Part shown: piece by piece, positions 36,700 to 49,013 of the stretch | Layout of the letters: the number at the start of each line of letters is the position of its first letter | Position numbering within the stretch: the first letter of the stretch is position 1 | Origin: Homalodisca vitripennis | Lineage: Eukaryota; Arthropoda; Insecta; Hemiptera; Cicadellidae | Assembly: GCF_021130785.1 (NCBI RefSeq) | Contig: NC_060212.1 | Location: 146,717,501-146,781,500, forward strand | Direction of reading: 5' to 3' | Length of the DNA stretch: 64,000 bases | Notes under the pieces: generated by a model | What the model saw: only the letters and a program-made list of their open reading frames with translations | Database searches by the model: none | What the model was told of the DNA's origin: nothing | Translations under genes and position numbers: made by a program

Positions 36700-37260
36700 G
36701 AGGAAAGACGAATTATCTATTGAAGGTGTGCTAATGTGGGGGTTATAAAGTAATAATGCCATCAAGTTTACGTACAAATGTGTTAATGATCTACATGGAA
36801 GCCATTTGGGTATAATCAAATTGACATCTGTGGCCAGGTATCGATCAAAATATCGAAGCACTTGCTTTCAGCTGTTCCTCCTGCCTCTCCAAGCGAACTC
36901 CATGATTGTCGTTATCCTAGTACTCCTTGGCATAACGTTTACATTTGTACTACACGGTACAATTTAAACGCAAAGTGTATTTCATTATAGTGAATGCTCA
37001 TTCTAAATGGCTAGATGTGTTCGAGACCAGTTCCACATCAGATAACCAAGCTATAGAGCACTTGAGACCGTTATTAAATCATTTTGGATGACCGGTGTAT
37101 ATTCACACTGAAAATGGATCCTCATTCAATTCTGAGGAGTTCGATTTTCGCACTACTAATGGTATCAAGCATACCGCTCATTCCAATTCAGCTCACCATC
37201 ATCCTCAATCTAACGACCAAGCCGAACATTCTGTAACGTATGCAAGTCTAAAATAAAATG
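36700..37260 (+). pseudogene. Gypsy-type integrase fragment
   Basis: Plus-strand pieces: LHGSHLGIIKLTSVARYRS (zinc-binding end, about 36785-36850), IIVNAHSKWLDVFETSSTSD (core, about 36990-37040), HTENGSSFNSEEFDF (second catalytic D region) and SAHHHPQSNDQAEHSV (catalytic E region, about 37190-37235). The order matches the integrase of the gypsy element at 3287-11436 but the sequence differs, so it is a separate, older copy. It ends abruptly near 37260; no LTR is attached. Confidence 0.75.
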
Positions 37261-37399
37261 TGCCTTAAGAGATAATATTGATATTACAGTAACTTTAAGT
37301 AAAAATTTTTCCCATCACGCCACTTTATTTCCGTCTAGCGTCCTTTTGTTTCCTTCCGCTCAACCACGCCAGTCAGCCTGGAACTCCCACAACCTACAC

Positions 37400-38225
37400 C
37401 ACAACGGTCACGTGTTTTTTAGTGGATTAAGTGTTTTACAGATGGCAGAGAGGACGTTGGAGATGATTTGCGGTCAGATCACCCTTCAACGTCAAAAACG
37501 GATGACAATATCGAAAAAGTCGGTAATTTGATTCGGTCTAACCGTCGATTAAGTATTTGCGTAATCTGTTGGTATTGATAAAGAATGTGTACGGAAATTT
37601 TAACATGCGAAAAGTTTGTGTTAAAATGATGTCTAATATTATAACGTTTGAACAAGAAGCTCGCAAAAATGTTTTTGGAAAGGATAAGATATGACGAAAC
37701 GTGTTTCTTTTAATGATCCGGAAACGAAGCGCCCATCCATGCACTGGAAGAGACCAACCTCACAGAGTGTCAACAACTCATAAAAGCAAGTCAAAATTGA
37801 AAGCAATGATGATTGTTTTTTATATCCATAGTATTGTGTACCTTCACTGGGTTCCTGAAGGTCAAACAATCAATCAATATTTTTACCTTGAGGTATCTTC
37901 TAAACTACGTCAAAGAGTGAGGAAAAAACACCCCAAAATGTGGAAGGGCAAATCATAGATTCTCCACAGAAACAATGCGCCAACTCATTCCGTGTTGATG
38001 ATCTTTCAAGAGGTACCTAGCCAAGTATAGCATCCTAGTGTTAGAACATCCAAATTATTTACCAGATCTTGCACCATGTGACTTCTACCTGTTTCCTAAG
38101 GAGAAATTTGCATTAAAATGGACAAGACTTGAGTCTGTGTAAGCATTAAAAAAGAAAGTGGCACGTGTCATGCAGGAGTTGACAAAAGATGATTTTCAAC
38201 TATGGAGAATTGTAGGGATAGAGGA
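37400..38225 (+). pseudogene. Degenerate mariner transposase
   Basis: Shifted frames contain GREDVGDDLRSDHPSTSKTD, NIEKVGNLIRSNRRLSI, DKECVRKF and NMRKVCVKM blocks (about 37450-37630). Later come a YLHWVPEGQTINQYFYLEV region (about 37848-37890), a HRNNAPTHS block corresponding to the second catalytic D (here N) and a HPSY..DLAPCDFYLFP remnant (about 38030-38095). This is the full order of a mariner (DD34D) transposase with many stops and shifts. No terminal repeats were confirmed. Confidence 0.75.
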
Positions 38226-38644
38226 ATGTATATTGAAGGTGACTGTGTATGTATGATTAATTAATTACGAATAAAATATTTTTTTAAATTTCAGTCTCGT
38301 TATTTAATAGCCACACCTGTAGAAGTATCTTGCTGCTGCTAAGAAGCATAATACTGTACTGGTTCCGACCACAATCAGTAGATCAAGGACGTAGCTAGCA
38401 AGGGAGTCCGGACTCTCTCCCAAATTTTCAATTATTTTATTAGAAAAACGATTATTATTTAAATAATTCAGTATTACTGACATGAACTGCTGAAAGATCG
38501 TTCTCAACAAAGAAACGGGTGATGATTTTTTAAAGGACAAAATGGGGCCTTACCGTCTATCCACTACAGTAAAATATTAGTTGTCTGGATCCCCCCAAAT
38601 GTTTTCCTAGCTACTTTCTTGCAGTATACAGCCCCTCGGTTCTA
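38226..38644. other. No recognisable gene
   Basis: Spacer between the mariner remnant and the LINE tail; nothing supported. Confidence 0.5.
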
Positions 38645-40505
38645 ATACTTACTTACTTACTTGATACTTTTGTTTCCGCAGGAAGTTGGCCCATCTTAGG
38701 GCTTCTGCAGGTCCAAAACTGCCCTGCATAGGAGGGACAGTGTTTATGGTAGGGTGGGGTGTTCCAGCCCTTTACAATGATCAAAAAATTGTTCCATGCT
38801 ATAGAAGGATTGATCTATTAGGAAATTTTTTAGCTCACTCTTGAATTTTTTTGTTACAATTGATTGTTCTTATTATTAGTGGTAAAAACTTGATAAATTT
38901 TTAGTCCAGAGAAATTTGGTTTTTTTTCAAAAAGAGTAAGCCTATGTTGCATTGAGAAATTGTTCTTAAATCTAGTATTGTAATTATGACTATTGTTTAT
39001 AAATTCTAAGTTTTGAGATTTTATGTACCAGGCACATTCATAAATATATAGACATGGAACTGTTAATATTTTTAGGTTTTTGAAGTGATCACTACAATGT
39101 GAGCGGGGAGGCAGGCCCAACATGGCTCTGATGGCCTTTTTTTGCCAAGTAAAAATTCGTTTGAGATTTGAGGCTGAGCCCCCCCACAGGATGATTGAGT
39201 AAGAGATGTGAGACTCGAACAAACAGTGGTATACAGATTTTTCCAATTGGTTGTTTTTGAGTTTTGCAAGGTTTCGAAGGACAAAAACGCCTTTGGCTAA
39301 TTTGCTTTCAATTTTGACCAACTGTTCATTCCAGTCTAACCCATCATCCAATACCACCCCCAGCAGTTCTGCTGATTTTGTGACATCCATCTCCCTGTCA
39401 CCTATGCACAAGCTAGGAGTCCAGGAATTTTTTGAATTTTTCTTTTGTTTTTGTTTGGATGCAGATGCATTTTGTTTTTTCTTGATTGAGTTTGAAGTGG
39501 TTTGTTTCAAAAAATTGGGCTAGATTGTTTGCTTTGATGAAGGATTCTAATTCCAGGACTCCACAATCTCTGTGCCTGGTAACTAGGGTAGTGTCATCAG
39601 CGAACATGTAAAGATTTTCCACTGGAATCTTACTGGTTATGTTGTTTACATAAACCAGGAAAAGCAAAGGGCCCAGGATTGAACCTTGTGGCACGCCATT
39701 TCGGATCAAAACTGGGTCGTGAAAGTGTGGATTTAATTTTGAATTTGGTTGTGCTGAGAACCTCCACTACCTGGTACCTATTGGTCAAGTATGAGGTTAG
39801 CCATGCGATGGCAGAATTTTGAACGCCCAGTGCTGATAATTTCTTCAATAAAATGACCGCATTGACACAGTCGAAGGCCTTCGATAGGTCAGCAAAACAG
39901 CCGAATACCGTCTCACCAGCCTCGACCGCATCAATGCAACCATTTACAAAATCTATTAAGGCCAGTTTGGTTGATTTGGATTTTCTGAAGCCATACTGCC
40001 TCTCCACCAGGAGTTTATTTTCCTCCAGGTAGAGAGTCAGCTGGTCACAGATTACCCTCTCAATGATTTTGGATACTGCCGGAAGGAGCGATACTGGACG
40101 ATAGTTGCAGACATCGGACTCATCACCCTTCTTTTTGAAAAGAGGCCTCACCTTGGCCACCTTGCAGGCATCCGGGAAGGTGCAGCTGTTTATGGAGGCA
40201 TTCACCAACTCCACAAGGGGTTTAGTCAGTTCCTTTTGACAGAATTTAATAGCCTTCATACATAGACCATCCACTCCGGCCGATGTTTTCGGTTTGAGTT
40301 TTGAAAAAAAGTTTTTTTAGTATTCTATCATCTATGGGCCTGAAGGATTCTAGTTTTGTGTTTAGGGTCTATGTTTGGACCGTCATTGTCATCAGAGCAA
40401 TAGTTTAAATTTTCATTTATTTGGTCTGCAATGTTTATGAAGTAATTGTTAAAAAATTCTCCGATCTGCTTTGGGTGATTTATTTTTTTGTTTCCATTAA
40501 ACTAT
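38645..40505 (-). mobile_element. 5'-truncated jockey-like LINE
   Basis: Minus strand, from EFFNNYFINIADQIN (about 40430-40490) through the RT domain to a C-terminal tail and a short (TAAG)n run at 38645-38665, the 3' end. The endonuclease is absent, consistent with 5' truncation at insertion. RT is split into frames 39630-40274 and 39413-39709, then a frame at 38854-39510 for the C-terminal region. It is distinct from the LINE at 33294 in sequence but shares its C-terminal pattern. Confidence 0.87.
38854..40274 (-). pseudogene. LINE reverse transcriptase, frameshifted
   Basis: RT blocks in order: KVAKVRPLFKKKGDESDVCN, YRPVSLLPAVSKIIERVI, QYGFRKSKSTKLAL, FADLSKAFDCVN (palm, first catalytic D), GVPQGSILGPLLFLVYVNN, LYMFADDTTLV (the catalytic A/F-ADD motif, about 39590-39615). 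After a shift, MDVTKSAELLGVVLDDGLDW and a C-terminal HFKNLKILTVPCLYIYECAW follow. These are diagnostic for jockey-type RT. Two frame changes (near 39700 and 39470) break the protein. Confidence 0.87.
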
Positions 40506-42036
40506 CAATAATGCCATGGAGATTTGCTTGGTCCGACAATACCTTCTTTGAATTATCTGTCTATCTTGTCTTTAATGAACTCTTAATCACTTTTAAAATA
40601 AGAACGAGATTGGACAGCTATCGACTTAGTAAACAGAGAGGTGAGCAAAAATGCCAGGAGCCGCCATTGCTTCAAGACCACAAACAGAGAGAATGTTCAT
40701 GCTACTTCCAAAGTTAATTGCTACAGATGAGTGTAACTTTTATCATCTCCAATAATATGAGCACAAATATCAGGCAAAATGGAAAGAAGGCATTTGCTGT
40801 ACTGCTGTAGGAGTGATCAAGAATTTTAAATCAGCCACACAAAATCCTTTTGAGATTCCAAAGCTGTTGATGCAAATTGCAACTGGTCTCCGACCTGACT
40901 TTTAAACATTTTACAATACTTCTCTCACTAAACTTGTAGAGCTACTAGTGTCCATTAATACAACTGCCTTCTTCCCAATTAAAGTAACACAAACTTTAGC
41001 ATTTTGTCACATTCTGGAAAGGACTTTTAAAATATGGATATTAGGCATAGCAACAATAAAAACATTTTCCTTCTCTCTGAAGCTAGTAATCAATTTTAGG
41101 TTTAGCTTAGGATTCAGCCAAGACTGCTCCATTCTATCTTTTTGTTCTGGTTGAATGTTCTCTGAGGTATGGCATTAACTGATAAAATAGTCTCAAATTT
41201 GTGTAAACTAAGCATTGCTGCTGTGCCATCTAAGGGTATGAGCCTGTGAGAAAGCAGTTTCTAAGTTCAAGATATTTCCTGGCAGTCTGTGCCAAATATG
41301 ATCTGAATAAGTCCACTTATGAAGGAATTTCATATTTAGTCATTCTGATTTTAATGGTAGTTACTTATTTAAATTCACAACGTTTTATAACTCTGTTATA
41401 GAGCACGAGGATGAGTCAACTGTTTCACCAGGCTTTTTCTCCTAAGGTTATTGAGTACCTAGGGCAAATATTTCGTTCTTAGGTTTTACGTAATTGCCAC
41501 CAGATTCTCAAGTGCATTTCCCTAGTTTTTCTTCACACTGACGTATACAACTATATACAAAAGACCTGACATGATTTATAAATAACTGATAGTTTTGAGA
41601 CTCTGAAACTTTGTTTAGAATACCAATGAAGTTATTGAAAGTTTTTAACCAGGGAGTCCACTGTTAAGTTGCATCTGAAGACTTGGGTTCTAAATCAAAA
41701 GTGATTAAATTATAACAAAACTTTGTTTGAACGACCTAACAGGCCTACATGGCTTTATTCATCATACAATTCAGCTATATTGAAACAAGACTAATACGAA
41801 TAATATATAACATGTGACAGATATTGAGTGTCTTAAATATAGTTTTATCAGTTGAAAGCAAAAAAGCGCAAGACCAGGGAGGGAAACTCTGACCTCACTG
41901 AGAAGAGGATAGTGTGTACATAGAGGGCTATCTTAGATACACCTGAATTTCCAGGTACGAGTTATCTTAGAAATATGTTCCTAATCTTCAGGTTTTCATC
42001 ATAGGCAATGATGATTGTGTGATATTTTCTGACTAA
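40506..42036. other. No recognisable gene
   Basis: AT-rich, short chance frames only. The last three bases (42034-42036, TAA) are the target site of the PIF/Harbinger element. Confidence 0.55.
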
Positions 42037-42176
42037 AGGCCGTTTCACACCGCGGTCGCACTATGTCACGTTACGTCACGTGACAGATGTCACGTGACAG
42101 ACGTTACAGTTCACACCGCCACCGACGTCTGTCAGATACTGGGACATTGTTTCTGCTCTCAGTCAGTCGTTTTTAG

Positions 42177-45100
42177 TTGAAGCAGGTAACATGGAAAGTG
42201 GTTCGTGGTGCGATAGCGCGTTTACAAAAAAATGTGCCTTGGTTGGATGACGGCGATAGTAGTTCTAGTAGTGAAGAGGAACTCATGCTGTTGTATTCGG
42301 TTACAAACCGAACGCATTGGGTGCACCCTATCAACCAAAGACGGGGGAACAGTGCGGCGAGTATCATCATCTGATGAAGGATTTGGAGCTAGATGATGAC
42401 AGATTCACAAAATACTTTCGGCTATCTAAACCTGAGTATGAAGAGATATTAACATTGATATGTAACGATATTAGTAAAAAAAGATACCAACTACAGGAGA
42501 TGTATTTCCAGCAGAGAAAGATTGGCGATATGCCTAAGGTAAGTGTTACTAATGCTCTATACAATTTTACTTGTTTGAAATCTTATTGTAGATGGTTTAT
42601 AATTTTTGGGTGAAACTTATTTTAAATATATAAACAAATATTTATTACTTTTGAAAATTATTTTAGCACCCATTTATTTATTTAAAAATTATTAACATTT
42701 AGGAATCTCTACTTTAATTACGCATATTACAACTAATTTTAACTTAATAAATCGAGAAGGAATCGGACAATGAAAACTATTTATTATATTCAACTGAAAA
42801 TCTCTTAAATGTAGTTAAAGAGTACAAAAATTTTTTCGAAGAAAAAATACACATTACATTATTAAAATTAGCATAATGTGCAAAGTTACTGAGAGATTAG
42901 AGAGATTCAAAAAACTGTTGGTGTTATCACTCAAATAAGAGATGCAATGCATGTTCGAAGAGGTGGATGAAGAAGAGGGGCAGGATGAGAGGAAATGAAT
43001 AATGTGGTACACTTAATGGTTCTTGAACAGCTTGCTGTTGGTTCGAAGAAGCGCCAATGCTCTTCCTCCGCTTTTGCGATTGACTGCATGAGTTCCAGTT
43101 TAATCCGTGTCTGCAAAAAAACGAGGGAGCAAACGAGTGGAACTTGCAAGCACTGGCGAAAAATAAGTCTAAGTCATCAGCTTCTGGTGCACTTCTTTTG
43201 GCTTTCTGTCTTTCTTGAAAATAATTAATTAATTTGTCCACATTTCTGGGATGACGGTTTACGGGGATTCACCTAGTGTTGCAGCATTAGTAGAGGGCAG
43301 AAAACTAGTCCTCTTCATTTTCTTCTACATCAGTAATACTTTCATCTCCTGGAGTGAAAGGACGGTCGCAGATAGGGACTGTTGCCCCCAACAACACTTT
43401 GGTCCATTGGAGGGATATTAGTGTCACACCTGAAAACACACAAAAACAAAGACGGAGAACTACGGTGGGATCACACGCAGAAACATATTTAATATCAATA
43501 ATTAAATGGAGAGCTAAATTTCAAACATTAATGTGTATTTACGTTTTAATTAATAATTACAACGTATATATTAATTTATGTCTTACAACCGTATTTACAG
43601 GATAGTAAGAATATATACAAGGACAATCGAGTTTGATCAATCCCACCGGTCATCATCAGGCCTAAGAATGGCAGAAAGAAAATGGCGTCACTGCTTAAAT
43701 ACTGTTGGCTACCAGATTTTTCCGGATACAAATTATGATAGTTGCCACTGGGGTCAATTCTATTATTTGGTAGTTTTTAGTATTTAATCAATGTTGCCAT
43801 ATTGATTCTGCCATTCATGTGCCTCATGTTGACCTTTTGTGATTGGTCGAAATCGAATGCCTTTTTTGTATGTTTACCGTCTTGTATGTAAAGTGCAGTA
43901 TAGATTTAAATATATTTTAATTGCTACAAGACGTAATTTGTTGCATCCGTTGTAACTTAAACAACACTTATCATGATAATTAAAAATTATCACTTGAAAA
44001 ACGACAACCATAGTCTTCCCTCATCCCCATCACTTTTAGATTGAAAAAATAGCATATATACTTGAAAATGTAAAAAGGTCTTTACTTCCTATGTTTCATT
44101 GTTGTAACGAGGAACTCCATTTGTTTCTCGTATTTCTATGGCTTCAATTTTGTAGCTGATTGGCCTGACTTGGTCTTCTTCCGGAAGAGAGCTTGGCGGT
44201 GGCGGTCACGTAATTTCCTCCATTCCTCTTTCAAAATTTCGCTTCTGTAAAAATTAAACATTATTAAAAGTGTTGAAATTTTTTCAGATTTCTTGTTCTA
44301 CAGGAGATACATTTACAACAATCAGCTTCAGCTACAGAATTGGAGTTAGTACCGTGTCAAAAATAGTTGAAGAGGTGTGTGATGCTTTATGGAAGAACCT
44401 GCAAACCCCTATACATGCCAACTCCAGACGAGAACATGTGGCGAAACATTGAAGAGGGCTTCCGTTCCAGATGGGATTTTCCCCATTGCATAGGAACCAT
44501 TGATGGCAAACACGTACAAATACAAGCTCCCCGAACTCTGGATCAAACTTTTTTTAATTACAAAAAATACTACTCTACGTTATTTTGGGACTGGTTGATT
44601 CAGAATACAAATTCATCGCTATAGATTGTGGTGCTTATGGGAAAAGAATCTGACAGTAGTATTTTTGTTGAGAGTGAATTAGGGAAAAGACTAAGCAACT
44701 ATGCTATGGCAGTACCTCCTGATGAACCATTATTTGAGGAAAATTTCAATAATCCTTATGTGATTGTGGGGTGACGAAGGTTTTCCTCTTAAACGTTTCT
44801 TGCTTCGTCCATTCCCAAAGGACCGACATCTTAACGACGAAAGAAGAATTTTCAACTATAGACTTTGTAGATGTAGAAGAGTAGTTGAAAATGCTTTTGG
44901 CATTCTTGCACAAAGATGGGCGTATCTACTTCAGACCCTTAATCTACTTCAGACCCTTAAACTGTAAGCTGCACTTAGTAAACAAGATAGTCAAAGCAAC
45001 AGCCGTCCTCCACAATTATCTTTGCTCCAAGGGATCATTTTCTCCAGTAATGACGCCTGAGGAAATTTTAGTAGCTTATGACAAAGCATGGAAACCTATT

Positions 45101-45211
45101 CCTCGTTATGGTGCTCAGGCATCTAAAGAAGCTACCGAGATAAGAGATCACTTTGCTAAATACTTCATGTCCGAAGAAGGAAGTGTCCCATGGCAGTGGA
45201 ACCACATTTAA
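42177..45211 (+). pseudogene. PIF/Harbinger transposase, two exons, frameshifted
   Basis: Exon 1 (about 42191-42540) contains THWVHPINQRRG and HHLMKDLELDDDRFTKYFRL with KPEYEEIL, and ends at donor CCTAAG|GTAAGT. Exon 2 (44287-45211) follows acceptor TTTTTTCAG. It holds TFTTISFSYRIGVSTVSKIV, the first catalytic D in FPHCIGTIDGKHV, the second D in VGDEGFPLKRFLLRPFP, and the catalytic E in RRVVENAFGILAQRW. It ends ..EEGSVPWQWNHI-stop at 45211. Several single-base shifts (for example an extra G in the GGGG run near 44771) and a short local duplication near 44930-44960 (TTCAGACCCTTAA twice) break the frame. In active elements this enzyme cuts at TWA sites. Confidence 0.88.
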
Positions 45212-45418
45212 TGACAACCAAATCAACAATTAATTGTTCTAACAATTTGTATATATTCTGCTCTTGTGTATGATTAATATTTAAAAAATATGTTTGCTTA
45301 CAGTTTTGTGGCATGTAGTAGAAATGATTATTCTACTTGTTTGTATATGAACATTATTTAATATGTAATTTTCTGTTGAATCACTTTCGTATAAACATAA
45401 TTCCAATTTTTGATTTAA

Positions 45419-48323
45419 CCCTAGAAGTGGCGCGCAAACGTACTGTAGTGGCACAGTGTTTTTAGGGTAACCGGTAAGGTATTTTTCTAAAGCTTGGTTT
45501 TTACTGCAACGATGGTCCAAATGTAACATATTATACATCATTTTTCTCACAAAAGAACAGAGAAACATCTTTTGGTAATTTTATTTTATTTAACATTATT
45601 TTTTTTTTTTTTCAAAAAGTATGTGAAGTTTTTGGTTTTTTAAAATTTTTTTACTCCAAATTCCGTTTTGTACCTAATTTTGAGTTTATAAAACAAAGAT
45701 TTTCAAAATACCCATTTGAACTCGAAATTTTATGCTGATTTCAGAAAATATATAGTTTATATGGCTTAAACGTGATATATTTACATATTTTTACGAAAAT
45801 TCATAAAATTGTACAAATTCAGTTTTTTGTGTCCAGAGAAAGTGGAAAAAAAATAATAAATCTGTATGTATTCAAGACCATGAAACTACATCTAATAATT
45901 TCTAAAAGTCTAGAAATTAAACTTCAGAAACAAAATAAAAAAATATTTATTACAACTTACCAGTATTTACAATATTTACAAGTGTAGTCCAACCAGTTTT
46001 TTATTCTGAATCGCTGTTGGTTGCCTTCCTCTTCTTACCAACTACTGTTGGTCTATAGAAGTGTTTCTAGAAGGTGGGGTAACAATTCTGATGGACCCCG
46101 CAGTTGCAGCCTGGACAAAAAATAGCTGGTCCTTTTTCTTTATTTTGTGTTTTTCATTACACACAGCACACAACCGATTATTTTTGTTGGGGAGTAAAGT
46201 GAGTTCGTGCACTGGACCGACTACATCACCACCCGCTCCTGGGATTGGTAACTGTCCTTGAGTTTCATTAGGAGCTGCACTCAATTCCTCTATTATGCTG
46301 ACTATAAAATCTCTTCGAGACATGGGCTGATCACTATTACTTTTGTACAGTATATATGCATTATGCAAAGACATATCAAGGAAGTTTGAGAAAATATTCT
46401 TTCCAATACCTTCTAGTTGGTCTACTGCAGGTGGCATGGTAGATACTTTTATCCTTTACGTCAACACCTCCCATAAAGGAATTGTATTTGGCAATTAGAA
46501 CAGGTTTCTCCACTTCAGTACCTCTTTTACTCCTCACAACTGCATCTCTCTGCATGTACAGCGGTAGACAAACAATAGACTGGCTTACTAGATTTTTTTC
46601 TCTCTAAAGCCCTACAAGTAGGCAAACATTTTTTCATAAAATAAACAATTTCTTTTGGTTGTAAATTTTTGTTGATTAAAGATTTTGACAGTCCTTTAGA
46701 ATTTTTCCTAATCGTTCCTGTGAGGTATGTGTTTCTTTCAAGAGTTTTTCTGCTAGGGGAATTTTAGTGTACCAGTTATCCGTAAATAAGTGGTATCCTT
46801 TTGTCCAGTAGATCAGATTGTTCTAAAAGGTAGATAACTACCCTCTGTGCCAATGGAATCAGTGCCGTCTGATAAAAAAATTCATGCCCACAATACAATT
46901 CAGAATGAATCATGTAGCTAGTCCTGCTATCACATAACCTCAAATTTTTTTCAAACCAAATCTGCAGTGCCTTTTGTTTGGCATATATTGTAAATAAACC
47001 ATTCTGTTTTTTCATGCCTATTAGACTTTCGTCTATACAAATGTTTTGGGAAGGTACAAAGTACTTTTTGAAATTATGGTTTAAGTTCGTCAATGTAAGG
47101 TCTGACTTTGTGCCATGGGTCATGACCGGGTTGTCCTTTTTGAGTATTTTCTGTAGAATTGAGATGAAGCATTGCATTTAATCATTTGAAATCGTCTGAG
47201 AGACATTACTTTTTGGAAAAATGGTAAATGTTGGCTTGAGTTGGTATCCCAGTAATGAACAATATTGTTACGGAATGATAACCCCATATTGATCACTACA
47301 GAAATGTATTTTTTTATTTCACTCACAGTTACAGGTACCCATTTATTTACCCTACTATGCGTTTTCAATTTGCCTTCATTCCTAGCCTTATCAATAGAAT
47401 TTTGAGCATAATATTTGTTTCTCGAGATATCAGTCTCCAGATTGTTTGCGTGAAGAATAGATACAGGTACATTATTGGTGGTGAGTTTCTTGCAGGACAA
47501 TTTCTAGGTCCAGTATTAGATTCCCTAACCAAAAAGGGTATTTCTTTTACAGGTTCAGGGGGGAAGACAGACACCCATACAGAGTCAACAGGATCAGTAA
47601 CTTGGGGATCAGGTCTGGAACTAGGCCCAGAAATGTCAAACAGGTTGGGAGATTCAGGCCTAGGCCTAGAGTTGAGGTTAGGCCTACATGGAGCTTGCGG
47701 CACATTTTCCAAATGTTGTTCAAGGTTCCACTCATCAATTTCATCAGCCATTGGGCACATAATCATCGTCTGATGAGCTATCAGATAAGCTATCACTAAA
47801 GTTACCTTCCCTTGTAAATGTCGAAATCAGAAATCCTGTCCTTCATCAATCACTTGACATAGGCTCACCCACTAACTCCCTCAAATCACTTGAACGATCT
47901 TTATAGTTTGTGGAAGACATATTTTTCACTAATACGGAAAAAAAGGTTACTAAATACACTGAAATAATATAATATTATCACTACTGAACCTAAATAACAC
48001 AAGTAAACAAACGCTTACGTGACTGCACAAAGACACGACACGACGTCAACATAGCAACCCAGCCACCAGCTGTCTTCATTCCAGCTGTCAGTATTTCACA
48101 CAACACATAGAGGAAAATAAAAGTGCAATACAACTTAAAAACTCGATATTAGAGAAGTTTGGTTCTTCCTCTGTGCAACCATATAAGTTTTATCACGATC
48201 GGATAATATTTACGACTTCAAACGTTACGTAATATGAAAGCATGTTAATGCGCCGTATATACGGCCATTGGCGTCTGACGACGGCCTAATGCGCCGTATA
48301 TACGGCGCGCGCCACTTCTAGGG
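45419..48323 (-). mobile_element. piggyBac-type transposon nested in the PIF element
   Basis: Perfect 17-bp inverted repeats CCCTAGAAGTGGCGCGC at 45419-45435 and 48307-48323, with TTAA at 45415-45418 and 48324-48327. The 2905-bp element carries a broken piggyBac transposase on the minus strand. Near the right end, two palindromic GCGCCGTATATACGGC blocks (about 48251-48266 and 48291-48306) form subterminal repeats. It interrupts the first intron of the MADF-BESS gene just after transposase exon 2, so it arrived after the PIF copy. Confidence 0.94.
46042..47920 (-). pseudogene. piggyBac transposase pseudogene
   Basis: Probable start at 47920-47918 (MSSTNYKDRSSDLRELVGEP) with an acidic, Ser/Asp-rich N-terminus continuing at 47365-47796. 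The core follows: VNKWVPVTVSEIKKYISVVI and NIVHYWDTNSSQHLPFFQKV (47120-47500), then ICIDESLIGMKKQNGLF with a catalytic D (46776-47177). The C-terminal cysteine domain includes RLCAVCNEKHKIKKKDQLFF, with further Cys/His residues (CNCGVHQNCYP) only in a shifted frame (46042-46437). The stretch 46440-46775 has no clean frame. At least four breaks separate these parts. The family excises and inserts precisely at TTAA. Confidence 0.87.
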
Positions 48324-49013
48324 TTAACATGCATGTGTTTTTCTTTTTGTAAGTCGTGTTTTTTTATCCTTACGAGATTTTGTACCAAATTTAATTTGGG
48401 ATGTTCATTAAAGAGTATAAATAATAAAAATGTATGCTAATATTAAAACCAGTGAAATAGATATTACCACTAAACATTTATGTTGTCAATATTATTAAAC
48501 TATACTCAATTATGAAGGGTTAATTTTGAAAGTTTTTAAAGCTTGAACAAGTACAATTAAGAACTAAGTTACTTACTATTTTGTTCCAGTTGCTCTGCTA
48601 TTTCACCCCATGCTGTGTCCTTTAAATTACTGTCTCTATACTCTTCCAAATCTGTATTCCACAGCAGTGGATGCGTTTCTGACGGCTTCAATTAACTGTT
48701 CCATAGTAAAATAACAAAAAAATAGCAAATCCAACTTCCTGTAATGTGTGGAACTGAGCGACAGGTCTGGTCATGAGCGCGGCGGGGCAGCGAACCAGTG
48801 CGCATGCGCGAGGCCACAGACGTCAACAGATGTTTTAAAAGATCGCTCTCGGAGCGATTCCGCAGATTCGTCTGTCGACGTCTGTGGTGTCTGTGAGGTT
48901 CTGCGAGGTCAGTGTGAATTACACCATTTACAACAATGGAAACAGATCTTTGAAAAATCTGTCACGTGACGTAACGTGGACATAGTGTGGACCGCGGTGT
49001 GAAACGGCCTTAA

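Larger units (their letters stand above)
42931..48704 (-). pseudogene. MADF-BESS accessory gene of the PIF element (antisense, 3 exons)
   Basis: Exon 1 (48577-48704): ATG, MEQLIEAVRN, then a 1-base shift into HPLLWNTDLEEYRDSNLKDT and AWGEIAEQLEQ. Exon 2 (about 44090-44244): SEILKEEWRKLRDRHRQALF, KKTKSGQSATKLKP, an in-frame TAG where the family has Trp, then KYEKQMEFL. Together these are a MADF DNA-binding domain. Exon 3 (42931-43429, acceptor GTGTTTTCAG): DRPFTPGDESITDVEENEED and a BESS-like motif, DLDLFFASACK...SFAP, then KLELMQSIAKAEEEHW. MADF-BESS partners are known for PIF-type transposons and their domesticated insect descendants. Frameshifts and the stop make this copy defective. Confidence 0.8.
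42037..49010 (+). mobile_element. PIF/Harbinger DNA transposon with nested piggyBac
   Basis: Terminal inverted repeats start AGGCCGTTTCACACCGCGGT at 42037 and end with the complement at 49010; similarity continues for about 50 bp (CTATGTC..ACGTTACGTCACGTGACAGA). A 3-bp TAA duplication flanks the element (42034-42036, 49011-49013), matching the TWA target of PIF/Harbinger. Inside are a DDE transposase on the plus strand and a MADF-BESS accessory gene on the minus strand. Without the piggyBac insertion (45419-48323 plus one TTAA) the element is about 4.07 kb, a normal PIF length. Both genes carry shifts, so this copy is probably inactive. Confidence 0.93.

Noticed and set aside
47357..47799. 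Plus-strand open frames opposite the piggyBac transposase
   Set aside because: They are antisense shadows of the acidic and proline-rich N-terminal part of the transposase.
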